Shown here: positions 47,164-57,138 of the stretch, in pieces
Layout: the number at the start of each line of letters is the position of its first letter
How positions within the stretch are numbered: the stretch's first letter is position 1
Assembly (NCBI GenBank): GCA_900756155.1
Contig: CAAEJV010000017.1
Span: 62,001-126,000, forward strand
From: Pasteurellaceae bacterium
Lineage (GTDB): Bacteria; Pseudomonadota; Gammaproteobacteria; Enterobacterales; Pasteurellaceae
Direction: 5' to 3'
Length of the DNA stretch: 64,000 bases
The notes under the pieces: generated by a model
Databases searched by the model: none
What the model saw: the letters and a program-made list of their open reading frames with translations, nothing else
What the model was told of the DNA's origin: nothing
Position numbers and translations under genes: made by a program

Positions 47164-50100
47164 ATGAAAAATATCTCTCGAGTTTTGACCGCACTTGGTC
47201 TTTCATTTGTTTTTACGCTGGCGCTTTCTCAGCCTGTTTGGGCAGAGAATAATAATGCTGATTTACCGACGGAAAAAACACTAAAAAGTGAATTAGCTGA
47301 GGCGGAAAAGTTACCGGATGGTGAGGAAAAAACAAGTAAAGTGGCCACAATTCAGGCGTCACTCGATTTCTTACAACAAATTCAAACGCAGCAAAAAAGC
47401 AATAATGAGCTACAAGAGACGCTTATTGATGCGGATTCTGAAATTCAGAAAAACAATAGCGATCTTCAAAATCTTAAAAAACAGCTAAGCACGCCAAATA
47501 ACACCGATTATGCTTCGCAAAGTTTAGCGACTTTGCAGGCACAGCTTGAGAAACTGACCAATCAACAACAAGATGCTCAATCTGCATTAAGTGCGGTGAA
47601 TACACAACTTGCAGGACAGAGCTCAGTGTCTGAACGAGCTCAAACAGCCTTAACAGACAATGTTAAACGTACGCAAGAATTGAATCAGAAATTAGCTGAT
47701 CCAACGACAAGTGCACTGTTAAAACAACAAATTCAGCTGGAATTGCAACTGATTGAGCTAAAAAATATCTATAATCAAGTGCTATTAAAAAATAGCGATC
47801 AATTGACAGTGCTTTATCAAAGCCGATATGAACTATTAAATACTCGAGTTCAAGCATTGCAGCAACAAATTGCAGCCATTCAAGAAGCGATTAATCAAAA
47901 GAATTTGGCTAAAACACAAAACCAAGTTGAGCAAGCACAACAACAAAGCCAAAATGTTGAGCAAAATCCGTTGATTCAGAAAGAATTGAATTTGAATGCA
48001 CAGCTTAGCCAATATTTACTTGAGCAAACTGAGAAAACCAATACATTAACGCAAGATGAATTGCGCATGCGAAATGTATTGGATAACTTGACGCAGACAC
48101 AGCGTACCATTGATGAGCAAATCAGTGCGTTACAAGGCACGTTGGTGCTTTCTCGCATTATTCAGCAACAAAAACAAAAATTACCGACTAATTTAAATAT
48201 TCAAGGGCTTTCAAAACAAATTGCGGATTTACGTGTACAAATCTTTGATATTACACAAAAACGTAATGAACTTTATGATATTGATGCTTACATCAGTAAA
48301 ATAGAGCAGAATGAAAACAAATCGTTTACACCTGCAGAAAAAACACAATTAACCAATTTGCTCACTGAACGTCGTAAAGTTGCCTCTGATTTGATTAAAT
48401 CATTGAATAATCAATTGAACTTAGCGATTTCCTTAGAGTTAACCCAACAGCAGATTACTCAAATCAGTGATCAAATTCAGTCTAAACTCGATCAACAAAG
48501 TTTCTGGGTAAAAAGTAATAACCCAATTAATCTTGATTGGTTCAAAAAGCTGCCAATGTCACTCAAGGCACAATTTGATGGCATTGGAAAGAAAATCGGC
48601 TTCCCGACAAATTTTGATAATTTGCCGTATTTACTCACTTATGTCTTTATTTTGTTTGTGATTGGTGGATTGATTTTCAAATTTAAAGAATCAATTAAAC
48701 AACGTTTGAGCGTGATTAATGGCGAAATTAATACGCTTCGTTCTGATAGCCAATGGCATACGCCGCTTGCGTTATTTTATACGGCATTTTTATCGTTATC
48801 GGGCACACTCTGGTTCTTAGCCGCTTGCCAACTTTTAGGCTTTTTCTTTGTGAAAAATCCACAAGAGTTTTGGGAGTGGTCGCTCAGTATGGCGGGCTAT
48901 TGGTGGTTCTTTAGTTTTATCTTAGCTATTCTTCGTCCGAATGGTATTTTAGTCCGCCATTTCGGTTTTGCTAAAGAGAGCGCGGCTGCTTTGCAAGACG
49001 TCACAAAACGTATCATTGTTTCCGTTGTGTTATTACTGAATACGTCAATTTTCAGTAATGTCATGGATACAGGTTTAGCCAATGACGTCCTCGGCGAAAT
49101 TAATACGATTGTTGCCTTGCTTTTCTGTATTGTGATTATTGCGCCACGTTTTGTTCGCACAGAAAAATCGTTGAATTCAAGCGTAACGGATCAGCGTGAT
49201 AGAACGCTTTTAAAAATTATGCGCGTTTTATTGCAATTGGTCCCTGTTATTTTAATTGCACTAGTTGCTTTAGGCTATTATTACACCGCCTTAAATTTAA
49301 TTACGCATATTATTAATACCTACATTGCATGGGTGGTGTGGTCGTTGGTGCGTCATACTATTTATCGTGGTATTACGGTTGCATCAAGACGTTTAGCTTA
49401 TCGACGTTTACAAGAAAAACGTCAGCAAAAACAACAAGATTCAAGTGATACTTCAGCCTCTGATGATGTGGTCGTGATTACCGAACAAGAAGAGGGATTA
49501 GCCTTAAATGAAGTGCGTAGCCAGTTACTACGCTTTGCCGATCTCTTTATTTGGACCGCACTTTTTGCCATCTTCTATTATGTATGGTCAGATTTAGTGA
49601 CCGTTGTAAGTTATTTGCGTGATATTACCTTGTGGCAACAAACTTCAACAACTGAAGCGGGCGTGGTGACAGAAACGATTTCACTCTTTAACTTGATTGT
49701 TGCATTAATCATTGTCGTGATTACCTATATTTTGGTGCGTAACATTCAGGGTATTTTAGAAGTATTAATCTTCTCTCGAGTGAAACTTTCACAAGGTACA
49801 CCTTATACCATTACCACCTTATTAACCTACATCTTTGTTGCAGTTGGTGGAGCATGGGCATTCTCAACACTCGGGATGTCTTGGTCGAAATTACAATGGT
49901 TGTTTGCAGCCCTTTCCGTTGGTCTCGGTTTTGGTATGCAAGAAATTTTTGCAAACTTTGTTTCGGGTATCATTTTATTATTTGAACGTCCAATTCGTGT
50001 GGGCGATACCGTGACAATTAATGGCGTGACAGGTACGGTGGCGAAAATCCGTATTCGTGCGATTACCATGATTGATCCTGATCGAAAAGAAGTGATTGTG

Positions 50101-50508
50101 CCAAATAAGTCCTTTGTAACAGGTCAAGTGATCAACTGGGCATTATCTAATACCGTTACTCGTTTAGTGGTTTCCGTTGGTGTGGCGTATGGTTCAGATT
50201 TAGACTTAGTGAAACGCTTATTATTGCAAGCCGCGCATGAGCAACCAAGTGTCTTAAAAGATCCAGAACCAAGAGCATTATTCTTGACCTTTGGGGCAAG
50301 TACATTAGATCACGAATTACGTGTTTATGTAGGGCAAGTATCTGAGAGAAATGATACGCTTGATGCTCTCAATCGCCGTGTGAATGAGTTATTTGCAGAA
50401 AATAATATTGATATTGCATTCAACCAATTAGATATCTTTATCAAGAATAAAGATACAGGTGAAGAAATTCCATTTATTGATGTGGCAAAATTAGCCAAAA
50501 GTCATTAA
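47164..50508 (+). CDS. mscK: Large mechanosensitive channel, MscK/KefA type
   Basis: An inner-membrane channel that opens on hypo-osmotic shock. A signal peptide (MKNISRVLTALG to WAENN) precedes a long periplasmic coiled-coil region (about residues 30-450). About eleven hydrophobic helices follow. The MscS-type pore and cytoplasmic domain comes last (GLSVGLGFGMQEIFANFVSG, FERPIRVGDTVTINGVTGTV, VPNKSFVTGQVINWAL). The length of 1114 matches the MscK/MscM class; distinguishing these two needs comparison. It lies 13 bases after menE. An uptake signal sits in the signal-peptide coding region (47188-47196). Confidence 0.9.
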   Translation: MKNISRVLTALGLSFVFTLALSQPVWAENNNADLPTEKTLKSELAEAEKLPDGEEKTSKVATIQASLDFLQQIQTQQKSNNELQETLIDADSEIQKNNSDLQNLKKQLSTPNNTDYASQSLATLQAQLEKLTNQQQDAQSALSAVNTQLAGQSSVSERAQTALTDNVKRTQELNQKLADPTTSALLKQQIQLELQLIELKNIYNQVLLKNSDQLTVLYQSRYELLNTRVQALQQQIAAIQEAINQKNLAKTQNQVEQAQQQSQNVEQNPLIQKELNLNAQLSQYLLEQTEKTNTLTQDELRMRNVLDNLTQTQRTIDEQISALQGTLVLSRIIQQQKQKLPTNLNIQGLSKQIADLRVQIFDITQKRNELYDIDAYISKIEQNENKSFTPAEKTQLTNLLTERRKVASDLIKSLNNQLNLAISLELTQQQITQISDQIQSKLDQQSFWVKSNNPINLDWFKKLPMSLKAQFDGIGKKIGFPTNFDNLPYLLTYVFILFVIGGLIFKFKESIKQRLSVINGEINTLRSDSQWHTPLALFYTAFLSLSGTLWFLAACQLLGFFFVKNPQEFWEWSLSMAGYWWFFSFILAILRPNGILVRHFGFAKESAAALQDVTKRIIVSVVLLLNTSIFSNVMDTGLANDVLGEINTIVALLFCIVIIAPRFVRTEKSLNSSVTDQRDRTLLKIMRVLLQLVPVILIALVALGYYYTALNLITHIINTYIAWVVWSLVRHTIYRGITVASRRLAYRRLQEKRQQKQQDSSDTSASDDVVVITEQEEGLALNEVRSQLLRFADLFIWTALFAIFYYVWSDLVTVVSYLRDITLWQQTSTTEAGVVTETISLFNLIVALIIVVITYILVRNIQGILEVLIFSRVKLSQGTPYTITTLLTYIFVAVGGAWAFSTLGMSWSKLQWLFAALSVGLGFGMQEIFANFVSGIILLFERPIRVGDTVTINGVTGTVAKIRIRAITMIDPDRKEVIVPNKSFVTGQVINWALSNTVTRLVVSVGVAYGSDLDLVKRLLLQAAHEQPSVLKDPEPRALFLTFGASTLDHELRVYVGQVSERNDTLDALNRRVNELFAENNIDIAFNQLDIFIKNKDTGEEIPFIDVAKLAKSH

Positions 50509-50523
50509 TTAAAGAGAGAAAAT

Positions 50524-51597
50524 ATGGCAGGGAATACTATCGGACAACTTTTTCGTGTGACGACCTTTGGGGAGTCACATGGTATTGCATTAGGCTGCAT
50601 CGTTGATGGTGTGCCACCGAATCTTGAATTATCGGAAGCCGATATTCAACCTGATTTAGATCGTCGTAAACCGGGTACATCACGCTATACCACACCGCGT
50701 CGTGAAAACGATGAAGTACAGATTTTATCTGGGGTATTTGAAGGTAAAACAACCGGTACCAGCATTGGAATTATCATTAAAAATGGTGATCAACGTTCAC
50801 AAGATTATGGCGATATCAAAGATCGTTTCCGTCCTGGGCATGCAGATTTTACCTATCAACAAAAATACGGTATTCGTGATTATCGCGGTGGTGGTCGTTC
50901 TTCTGCACGAGAAACCGCCATGCGTGTTGCGGCGGGAGCGATTGCGAAGAAATATTTACGTGAACAGTTTGGCATTGAAGTCCGTGGCTTTTTGAGTCAA
51001 ATTGGCGAAGTGAAGATTGCCCCACAGACTGTCGGCAAAATTGATTGGGATAAAGTGAATAGCAATCCATTTTTCTGTCCAGATGAAAGTGCGGTCGAAA
51101 AATTTGATGAATTAATCCGTGAATTGAAAAAGGAAGGTGATTCGATTGGGGCAAAACTAACCGTGATTGCAGAGAATGTTCCTGTTGGTTTAGGGGAGCC
51201 TGTTTTTGATCGACTTGATGCTGATTTAGCTCATGCCTTAATGGGGATTAATGCCGTTAAAGGTGTAGAAATTGGCGATGGTTTTGCGGTAGTTGAACAG
51301 CGTGGCAGTGAACATCGTGATGAAATGACACCAAATGGTTTTGAAAGCAACCATGCTGGCGGTATTTTAGGGGGCATTAGCTCTGGTCAGCCAATTATTG
51401 CGACCATTGCACTAAAACCGACGTCTAGTATCACGATTCCAGGACGTTCTATTAATTTAGCGGGCGAACCCGTGGAAGTGGTGACAAAAGGCCGTCATGA
51501 TCCTTGTGTGGGAATTCGTGCAGTTCCTATTGCAGAAGCCATGGTCGCAATTGTGTTACTCGATCATTTATTGCGTTTTAAGGCGCAATGCAGATAA
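50524..51597 (+). CDS. aroC: Chorismate synthase
   Basis: Converts 5-enolpyruvylshikimate-3-phosphate to chorismate using reduced FMN, the last common step to aromatic amino acids, folate and quinones. Family signatures are [34 protein letters not shown] and ISSGQPI. The length of 357 is standard. The gene starts 15 bases after mscK with AAAGAGAGAAAAT before the ATG. Confidence 0.96.
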   Translation: MAGNTIGQLFRVTTFGESHGIALGCIVDGVPPNLELSEADIQPDLDRRKPGTSRYTTPRRENDEVQILSGVFEGKTTGTSIGIIIKNGDQRSQDYGDIKDRFRPGHADFTYQQKYGIRDYRGGGRSSARETAMRVAAGAIAKKYLREQFGIEVRGFLSQIGEVKIAPQTVGKIDWDKVNSNPFFCPDESAVEKFDELIRELKKEGDSIGAKLTVIAENVPVGLGEPVFDRLDADLAHALMGINAVKGVEIGDGFAVVEQRGSEHRDEMTPNGFESNHAGGILGGISSGQPIIATIALKPTSSITIPGRSINLAGEPVEVVTKGRHDPCVGIRAVPIAEAMVAIVLLDHLLRFKAQCR

Positions 51598-51661
51598 CTC
51601 TTTTAAATTAAGTTTATTTTTTCTTTTATTGAATATAAGGTCATTCGTTTTAGGAAATCTT

Positions 51662-52534
51662 ATGAATAAATCTTTAGCAAAATTACTTTCAAGTGCGGTT
51701 GTTTTAGGGAGTGTTTTTTTCTCTCTACAAACAATGGCATCACCACAAGATTGGCAACGAATTAAACGTCCAATTCCAGCAACAGATGGTAAAGCGAATC
51801 CAATTGGTAGCTATTCGAATGGTTGTATTATCGGGGCGGAGCCATTGCCTTATAAAGGTGAGGGCTATCAAGTTATTCGTATGAATAAAAATCGCTATTA
51901 TGGTCATCCGGATATGATTGCCTATTTACAGCGTCTTGGGCAAAAAGCGAAGTCTGCAGGCTTACCAACGATGTTAGTGGGAGATATTGCCATGCCGGGT
52001 GGTGGGCGCTTTTTAACGGGGCATGCAAGCCATCAAATGGGGTTAGATGCGGATATTTGGTTGCGTATGGGCACAATGACAGACAGTGAAGCACTAAATT
52101 CAGATGGAAAAGGCTTACTTGTGGTGAATCGTCAAACACAACGTGTTGATGAAAATGTGTGGAATAACAATCATGCAACGCTAATTAAATTGGCTGCGCA
52201 AGATCCAAAAGTCACCCGTATTTTTGTGAACCCCGCAATTAAATTAAAACTTTGTCAAACTGCAGGAGATGATCGTACCTGGTTACATAAAATTCGCCCA
52301 TGGTTTGGACATGATTCGCATTTCCACGTGCGTATTGCTTGTCCGAAAGATGCGGCTTATTGTGAAGATCAAGCACCGGTACCAGCAGGTGATGGATGTG
52401 GTGATGAACTTTATTCTTGGTTTGAACCCGCAAAACCAGGTTCAGGCTCTTCTAAGCCAAAAGTGACACCACCAGAACCGTTCCTGTGCCAACAAGTGTT
52501 GAGTTCGCCAAATAGTAGCGAATGGTTAGAGTAG
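51662..52534 (+). CDS. mepA: Penicillin-insensitive murein endopeptidase
   Basis: A periplasmic LAS-family metallopeptidase that cleaves D-Ala-meso-DAP cross-links in peptidoglycan. A signal peptide (MNKSLAKLLSSAVVLG to TMASPQ) is followed by the metal motif HASHQMGLDADIW and the second metal histidine in HDSHFHVRIACP. The frame is open far upstream into aroC, but the ATG at 51662 follows TTAGGAAATCT and gives 290 residues with the signal peptide. An uptake signal (51691-51699) encodes part of the signal peptide. Confidence 0.94.
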   Translation: MNKSLAKLLSSAVVLGSVFFSLQTMASPQDWQRIKRPIPATDGKANPIGSYSNGCIIGAEPLPYKGEGYQVIRMNKNRYYGHPDMIAYLQRLGQKAKSAGLPTMLVGDIAMPGGGRFLTGHASHQMGLDADIWLRMGTMTDSEALNSDGKGLLVVNRQTQRVDENVWNNNHATLIKLAAQDPKVTRIFVNPAIKLKLCQTAGDDRTWLHKIRPWFGHDSHFHVRIACPKDAAYCEDQAPVPAGDGCGDELYSWFEPAKPGSGSSKPKVTPPEPFLCQQVLSSPNSSEWLE

Positions 52535-52544
52535 GAGTGAAATA

Positions 52545-53312
52545 ATGGAATTTGGGATTGATATATTAGCCATGCTTTTTACTGCTGCCTTTATTGCCGC
52601 ATTTATTGATGCGATAGCGGGTGGTGGAGGCTTAATTACAATCCCTGCCTTATTAATGACAGGCATGCCACCTGCGATGGCGTTAGGTACAAATAAATTA
52701 CAAGCGTTTGGTGGGGCGTTGTCGGCAAGTATTTACTTTCTGCATAAAAGAGCGGTCAATTTATCGGAGTTTTCTTTCATCTTACTGGTGATTTTTATCG
52801 GCTCGGTGATTGGTACCTTGCTTATTCAAAGTTTAGATGCGTCATTAATTAAAAAAGGGCTTCCATTTCTCATTTTAGCGATCGGTTTATACTTTTTATT
52901 TACGCCTAAATTGGGTGAAAGTGATCGTAAACAACGAATTTCTTACACTGTTTTTGCGTTATGTTTTGGTTCATTACTGGGTTTTTATGACGGCTTTTTC
53001 GGGCCAGGGACGGGGTCATTAATGAATCTGGCTTGTGTGACGTTACTTGGATTTAACCTCACTAAAGCGACTGCGCATGCCAAAGTGATGAATTTAACCT
53101 CAAATTTTGCTTCATTAATTTTCTTCTTTATTGGTGGTCATGTGATTTGGACTGTCGGTTTAGTGATGATGGCAGGAAGCCTGATAGGTGCCAATTTAGG
53201 GGCTAAAATGGTGATGGCAAAAGGCAAACAACTGATCAGACCGATGGTGGTGATTATGTCATTTATCATGACGATAAAAATGGCGTATGATCAAGGTTGG
53301 TTTCATTTTTAA
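52545..53312 (+). CDS. TauE/SafE-family membrane permease (YfcA-like)
   Basis: An inner-membrane protein of 255 residues with seven or eight hydrophobic segments. The first half has IDAIAGGGGLITIPALLMTG and the second has GFYDGFFGPGTGSLM, the paired motifs of the TauE/SafE (DUF81) family. Members export sulfite or organosulfonates or have unknown substrates. The link to the sulfate genes 10 kb away is not supported by adjacency. It starts 10 bases after mepA with AGGAGTG. Confidence 0.88.
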   Translation: MEFGIDILAMLFTAAFIAAFIDAIAGGGGLITIPALLMTGMPPAMALGTNKLQAFGGALSASIYFLHKRAVNLSEFSFILLVIFIGSVIGTLLIQSLDASLIKKGLPFLILAIGLYFLFTPKLGESDRKQRISYTVFALCFGSLLGFYDGFFGPGTGSLMNLACVTLLGFNLTKATAHAKVMNLTSNFASLIFFFIGGHVIWTVGLVMMAGSLIGANLGAKMVMAKGKQLIRPMVVIMSFIMTIKMAYDQGWFHF

Positions 53313-53321
53313 CAATTAATT

Positions 53322-54281
53322 ATGACAGATTCTCAAAAAAAATTACGTATTACAGCACGAACGGGCTATGAACCACATTTTTCATGGTCATATTTGCACC
53401 CTAAAAATTTGGGGATTTGGCTTGGTATTTTTGTGCTTTTGTTATTGGCTTTTGTACCGTTTCGTTTACGCGATAAATTAGCAGAGAAACTGGCTCGTGC
53501 ACTCACGAAAAAAATCGGTAAACCACGTATTCGTGCAGAAATTAATTTGAAACTCTGTTTCCCAGATTGGACAGATGAGAAACGTAACAAAGTAATTGAA
53601 GACATGTTTGTGACGGTTGCTCAAGTGATGCTCGGTATCGGTGAAATTGCTATTCGTTCAAAAAAACATTTACAAAAACGCAGCGAATTCATTGGGCTTG
53701 AACATATCAAGCAAGCTAAAGCTGAAGGGCATAACATCATTTTAATGGTGCCGCATGGTTGGGCGATTGATGCATCTGGCATTATTTTGCATACACACGG
53801 CATGCCGATGACCTCAATGTATAACCCGCACCGAAATCCGTTGGTGGACTGGTTGTGGACTTTAGCGCGTCAGCGTTTTGGCGGGAAAATGCATGCTCGC
53901 CAAAATGGGATTAAGCCATTTTTAGCACACATCAAGCAAGGTCAAATGGGATACTATCTTCCTGATGAAGATTTTGGGGCCGAGCAAAGTGTCTTTGTGG
54001 ATTTCTTTGCTACTTATAAAGCGACGCTTCCTGGGTTAAACAAAATGGCGAAATTAGCGAAAGCAGTAGTTATTCCGATGTTCCCACGTTATAACGCTAA
54101 GAATGGCAAGTATGAAATGGAAATTCGCCCACCGATGCAATTAAGCGAAGAGCCTGAGCAATCAGCCCGTGCGATGAACGAGGAAATTGAATATTTTGTT
54201 ACACCAACCCCCGAACAATATGTCTGGATTTTACAGCTTCTTCGTACCCGAAAAGACGGGGAAGATATTTACCCAGATTAA
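53322..54281 (+). CDS. lpxM: Lipid A acyltransferase, LpxM (MsbB)-like
   Basis: An inner-membrane late acyltransferase of lipid A biosynthesis (319 residues). An N-terminal membrane anchor (about residues 30-50, LGIFVLLLLAFVPF) is followed by the catalytic H-x4-D motif PHGWAID. FIGLEHIKQAKAEG and YLPDEDFGAEQSVFVDFF are typical of the HtrB/MsbB family. The DEDFGAEQSVFVDFF form fits LpxM rather than LpxL, but the distinction is made by resemblance only. It starts 9 bases after the permease gene. Confidence 0.88.
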   Translation: MTDSQKKLRITARTGYEPHFSWSYLHPKNLGIWLGIFVLLLLAFVPFRLRDKLAEKLARALTKKIGKPRIRAEINLKLCFPDWTDEKRNKVIEDMFVTVAQVMLGIGEIAIRSKKHLQKRSEFIGLEHIKQAKAEGHNIILMVPHGWAIDASGIILHTHGMPMTSMYNPHRNPLVDWLWTLARQRFGGKMHARQNGIKPFLAHIKQGQMGYYLPDEDFGAEQSVFVDFFATYKATLPGLNKMAKLAKAVVIPMFPRYNAKNGKYEMEIRPPMQLSEEPEQSARAMNEEIEYFVTPTPEQYVWILQLLRTRKDGEDIYPD

Positions 54282-54295
54282 TTCATTTTATTTAC

Positions 54296-54325
54296 AAAAG
54301 TGCGGTCAAAATTCACCGCACTTTT
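54296..54325 (+). terminator. Uptake-signal-pair terminator after lpxM
   Basis: AAAAGTGCGGT (54296-54306) pairs with ACCGCACTTTT (54315-54325), 14 bases after the lpxM stop. Confidence 0.85.
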
Positions 54326-54394
54326 CTATTTTTCTATGCTAGAATGCGAGCCTAAAAACAGGATTTTTTCTTACTCTTTTTTGAGCAATTATTT

Positions 54395-54937
54395 ATGAAC
54401 AAACAACTTGAATTAATCAAATCTTCTATCAAATCTATCCCAAATCATCCAAAAGAAGGCATCATTTTCCGTGATATCACGAGCTTGCTCGAAGTGCCTG
54501 CAGCTTTCAAAGCCACAATCGATTTGATCGTTGAAAAGTATAAAGATCAAGGTCTCACAAAAGTGATTGGTACCGAGTCTCGTGGATTTATTTTTGGTGC
54601 GCCAGTTGCATTAGCATTAGGTTTGCCATTTATCCCAGTTCGTAAACCAGGCAAATTACCGCGTGAAGTGATTGCACAGTCTTATCAGTTAGAATACGGT
54701 CAAGACACCCTTGAATTGCACACAGATGCGATTTCACAAGGTGACAATGTGTTAATCATTGATGACTTGTTGGCAACAGGTGGTACAGTTGAAGCAACGG
54801 TGAAATTAGTTCAACGTTTAGGTGGTGATGTGAAACATGCTGCCTTTGTGATTAATTTGCCAGATTTAGGGGGCGAAAAACGCTTGCGTGATTTAGGCAT
54901 TGATTGCTACACCTTAGTGAATTTTGAAGGCCATTAA
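54395..54937 (+). CDS. apt: Adenine phosphoribosyltransferase
   Basis: A purine salvage enzyme that forms AMP from adenine and PRPP. The PRPP-binding motif [13 protein letters not shown], the adenine-region [11 protein letters not shown] and the flexible loop [12 protein letters not shown] are present; 180 residues. It lies 16 bases upstream of dnaX, an apt-dnaX pair also known from other gamma-proteobacteria. Confidence 0.96.
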   Translation: MNKQLELIKSSIKSIPNHPKEGIIFRDITSLLEVPAAFKATIDLIVEKYKDQGLTKVIGTESRGFIFGAPVALALGLPFIPVRKPGKLPREVIAQSYQLEYGQDTLELHTDAISQGDNVLIIDDLLATGGTVEATVKLVQRLGGDVKHAAFVINLPDLGGEKRLRDLGIDCYTLVNFEGH

Positions 54938-54953
54938 TTTTTAAAGAGATGCA

Positions 54954-57098
54954 ATGAGCTACCAAGTTTTAGCCAGAAAATGGCGACCAAAAAACTTTTC
55001 TGAAGTAGTGGGGCAAAGCCATGTGCTCACTGCTTTAGAAAACGGTTTAAAAGAAAACCGTTTACATCATGCTTATTTATTTTCCGGCACTCGTGGCGTG
55101 GGTAAAACCTCCATTGCTCGTTTATTTGCGAAAGGTTTGAACTGCGTAAATGGTATTACAGCCGATCCTTGCGGTGAATGTGAAAACTGCAAAGCGATCG
55201 AAGCGGGCAACTTTATTGATTTAATTGAAATCGATGCGGCTTCTCGTACGAAAGTAGAAGATACGCGTGAGTTATTAGACAACGTGCAATATAAGCCGGT
55301 CGTGGGACGTTATAAAGTTTATCTAATCGATGAAGTCCATATGCTTTCCCGCCATTCTTTCAATGCGTTGTTAAAAACCTTGGAAGAACCGCCTGAATAT
55401 GTGAAATTCTTACTTGCTACAACGGATCCACAAAAATTGCCGATCACCATTTTATCCCGTTGTATGCAATTTCATCTCAAAGCATTGGATGAACCGCAAG
55501 TTTCAGAACACCTTAACCGTGTACTTACTGCCGAAAATATTCCTTTTGATGCACCAGCATTGGATAAATTAGCTAAAGCGGCACAGGGTAGTATTCGTGA
55601 TAGCTTAAGTTTAACGGATCAAGCCATTGCCATGGGAAACGGTAAAGTTTCCACCGATGTAGTGAATACCATGCTTGGGCTATTAGATGAAGATCAGCCT
55701 ATTGAAATCATTTACGCCTTACACCAAGGTAACGGTGAGTGTTTAATGAAAACCATCCAAACGGTGGCAGAAAAAGCGGGCGATTGGGATGAATTATTGG
55801 CTGAAACGGCTGAGAAATTGCATCAAATTGCGTTAATGCAGTTACTTTCTAAAAATGCCACCGATGAAAACGATCACTTAGGCTTTCTAGCTAAACATAT
55901 TTCACCGGAAGACGTGCAATTTTTCTATCAAGTGATTGTATCGGGTCGAAAAGAATTGGCCTCCGCGCCGAATCGTCGAATTGGCGCTGAAATGACATTA
56001 TTGAGGGCATTGGCATTCCACCCAAAGTTCCTTACGGCAGCACAAACGCCTAAACAAGGCGGGCTATCTCCTGAACAAAATACACAGAAAAGTGCGGTTG
56101 AAAATCAGCCTGTTTCTGGTTATGTGGATATGCCGGTGCTGTCGCAAAACATTAAAGCCAATTATTCTGCACAAGCGCAAAAGCCGATGGCTCCATCAGC
56201 TGTTGCGCATTCCTCATCTTCTCAATCTGCTTCCACTCAAACCTCATCTTCATTGAATTTAGCCAGCCTTGCTGCGTTAGAAGCATTGAATCAATTAACG
56301 AAAATTGAGCAATCAGAGCGCCAGCATCATCATGATGAACAGCAAGCCGCCGTAGAAGAAACCTTGCATCATCTTCAAGCGTTAGATGAGCAAAAAAATT
56401 CACCAAAAATGACCGCACTTCCTGTTCGAGAGATGACTCCACCAAAAGCTACGCAAACGAAAGCAGCGGTGCCAAATCCAATTACTCAACAAGCTGAAGC
56501 GTTAAAGCAAACAGTTGAAACGGTAGAGAATACCATTGATGACAATGCAGAAATGGACGCGGAAGAGCAGGAAATTCTGGATGCAGAAACCTACCGTTGG
56601 GAGTGGAGCAATCCGGATTTAGCCAAAGTGGATAGCGGTGTGCGTCCTTCTGATATTAAACAGGCGATTTTGAAAGATGTGACACCAGAATTGCGTGAGA
56701 AAATTATTGAAATTACGCAAAAACAAGATCCTTGGACGGATATCGTCGAACGTTCCGGCGTGAGTGGTTTTTCAAAAGAGTTAGCATTAAATTGCTTCAT
56801 TAAGTCGCAAGCTGAAGATGAAATTCAACTCGGGCTTCATTCTGAAAAAGCTCATTTAAAACAAGATCGAAATATTAAAAATTTAGTGGATCATCTTGAA
56901 CGTTTATATGAGAAACCGGTCAAATTGTCGATTTTTGTTGAAGATTCCGATGTTTTAACCCCGATGGATTACCGCAAAAAAGTTTATCAAGACTTGCGTG
57001 AACAGGCGCGTACGGATTTACAGCAAGATAAAAAACTGCTTTTATTACAAAAAGAGTTTGATGCGAAGTTGGATGTTGAAAGCATTCGACCAGTTTAA
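54954..57098 (+). CDS. dnaX: DNA polymerase III subunits tau (and possibly gamma)
   Basis: The clamp-loader ATPase (714 residues in the full frame). Walker A is GTRGVGKTS, the zinc ligands are in LNCVNGITADPCGECENC, Walker B is YLIDEVHMLS and the sensor is ILSRCMQFHL. A low-complexity linker (about residues 365-530) precedes the C-terminal domains that in tau bind DnaB and the polymerase core. The linker contains a seven-A run (56392-56398) that could allow a frame change to make a shorter gamma product. Two uptake signals lie in the linker. E. coli makes gamma by programmed frameshifting; whether it happens here is unknown. Confidence 0.95.
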   Translation: MSYQVLARKWRPKNFSEVVGQSHVLTALENGLKENRLHHAYLFSGTRGVGKTSIARLFAKGLNCVNGITADPCGECENCKAIEAGNFIDLIEIDAASRTKVEDTRELLDNVQYKPVVGRYKVYLIDEVHMLSRHSFNALLKTLEEPPEYVKFLLATTDPQKLPITILSRCMQFHLKALDEPQVSEHLNRVLTAENIPFDAPALDKLAKAAQGSIRDSLSLTDQAIAMGNGKVSTDVVNTMLGLLDEDQPIEIIYALHQGNGECLMKTIQTVAEKAGDWDELLAETAEKLHQIALMQLLSKNATDENDHLGFLAKHISPEDVQFFYQVIVSGRKELASAPNRRIGAEMTLLRALAFHPKFLTAAQTPKQGGLSPEQNTQKSAVENQPVSGYVDMPVLSQNIKANYSAQAQKPMAPSAVAHSSSSQSASTQTSSSLNLASLAALEALNQLTKIEQSERQHHHDEQQAAVEETLHHLQALDEQKNSPKMTALPVREMTPPKATQTKAAVPNPITQQAEALKQTVETVENTIDDNAEMDAEEQEILDAETYRWEWSNPDLAKVDSGVRPSDIKQAILKDVTPELREKIIEITQKQDPWTDIVERSGVSGFSKELALNCFIKSQAEDEIQLGLHSEKAHLKQDRNIKNLVDHLERLYEKPVKLSIFVEDSDVLTPMDYRKKVYQDLREQARTDLQQDKKLLLLQKEFDAKLDVESIRPV

Positions 57099-57138
57099 AA
57101 TTCGTTTCTCTAAATTTTAACTTTATAAAGGAAAAAAT

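Noticed and set aside
51497..51661. Upstream extension of mepA into aroC
   Set aside because: The signal peptide and ribosome binding site place the start at 51662; the extension would bury the signal peptide.
52545..53312. The TauE-family permease as part of the sulfate cluster
   Set aside because: It lies 9 kb from cysI in a cell-envelope gene run, so a sulfur role rests on family name only.
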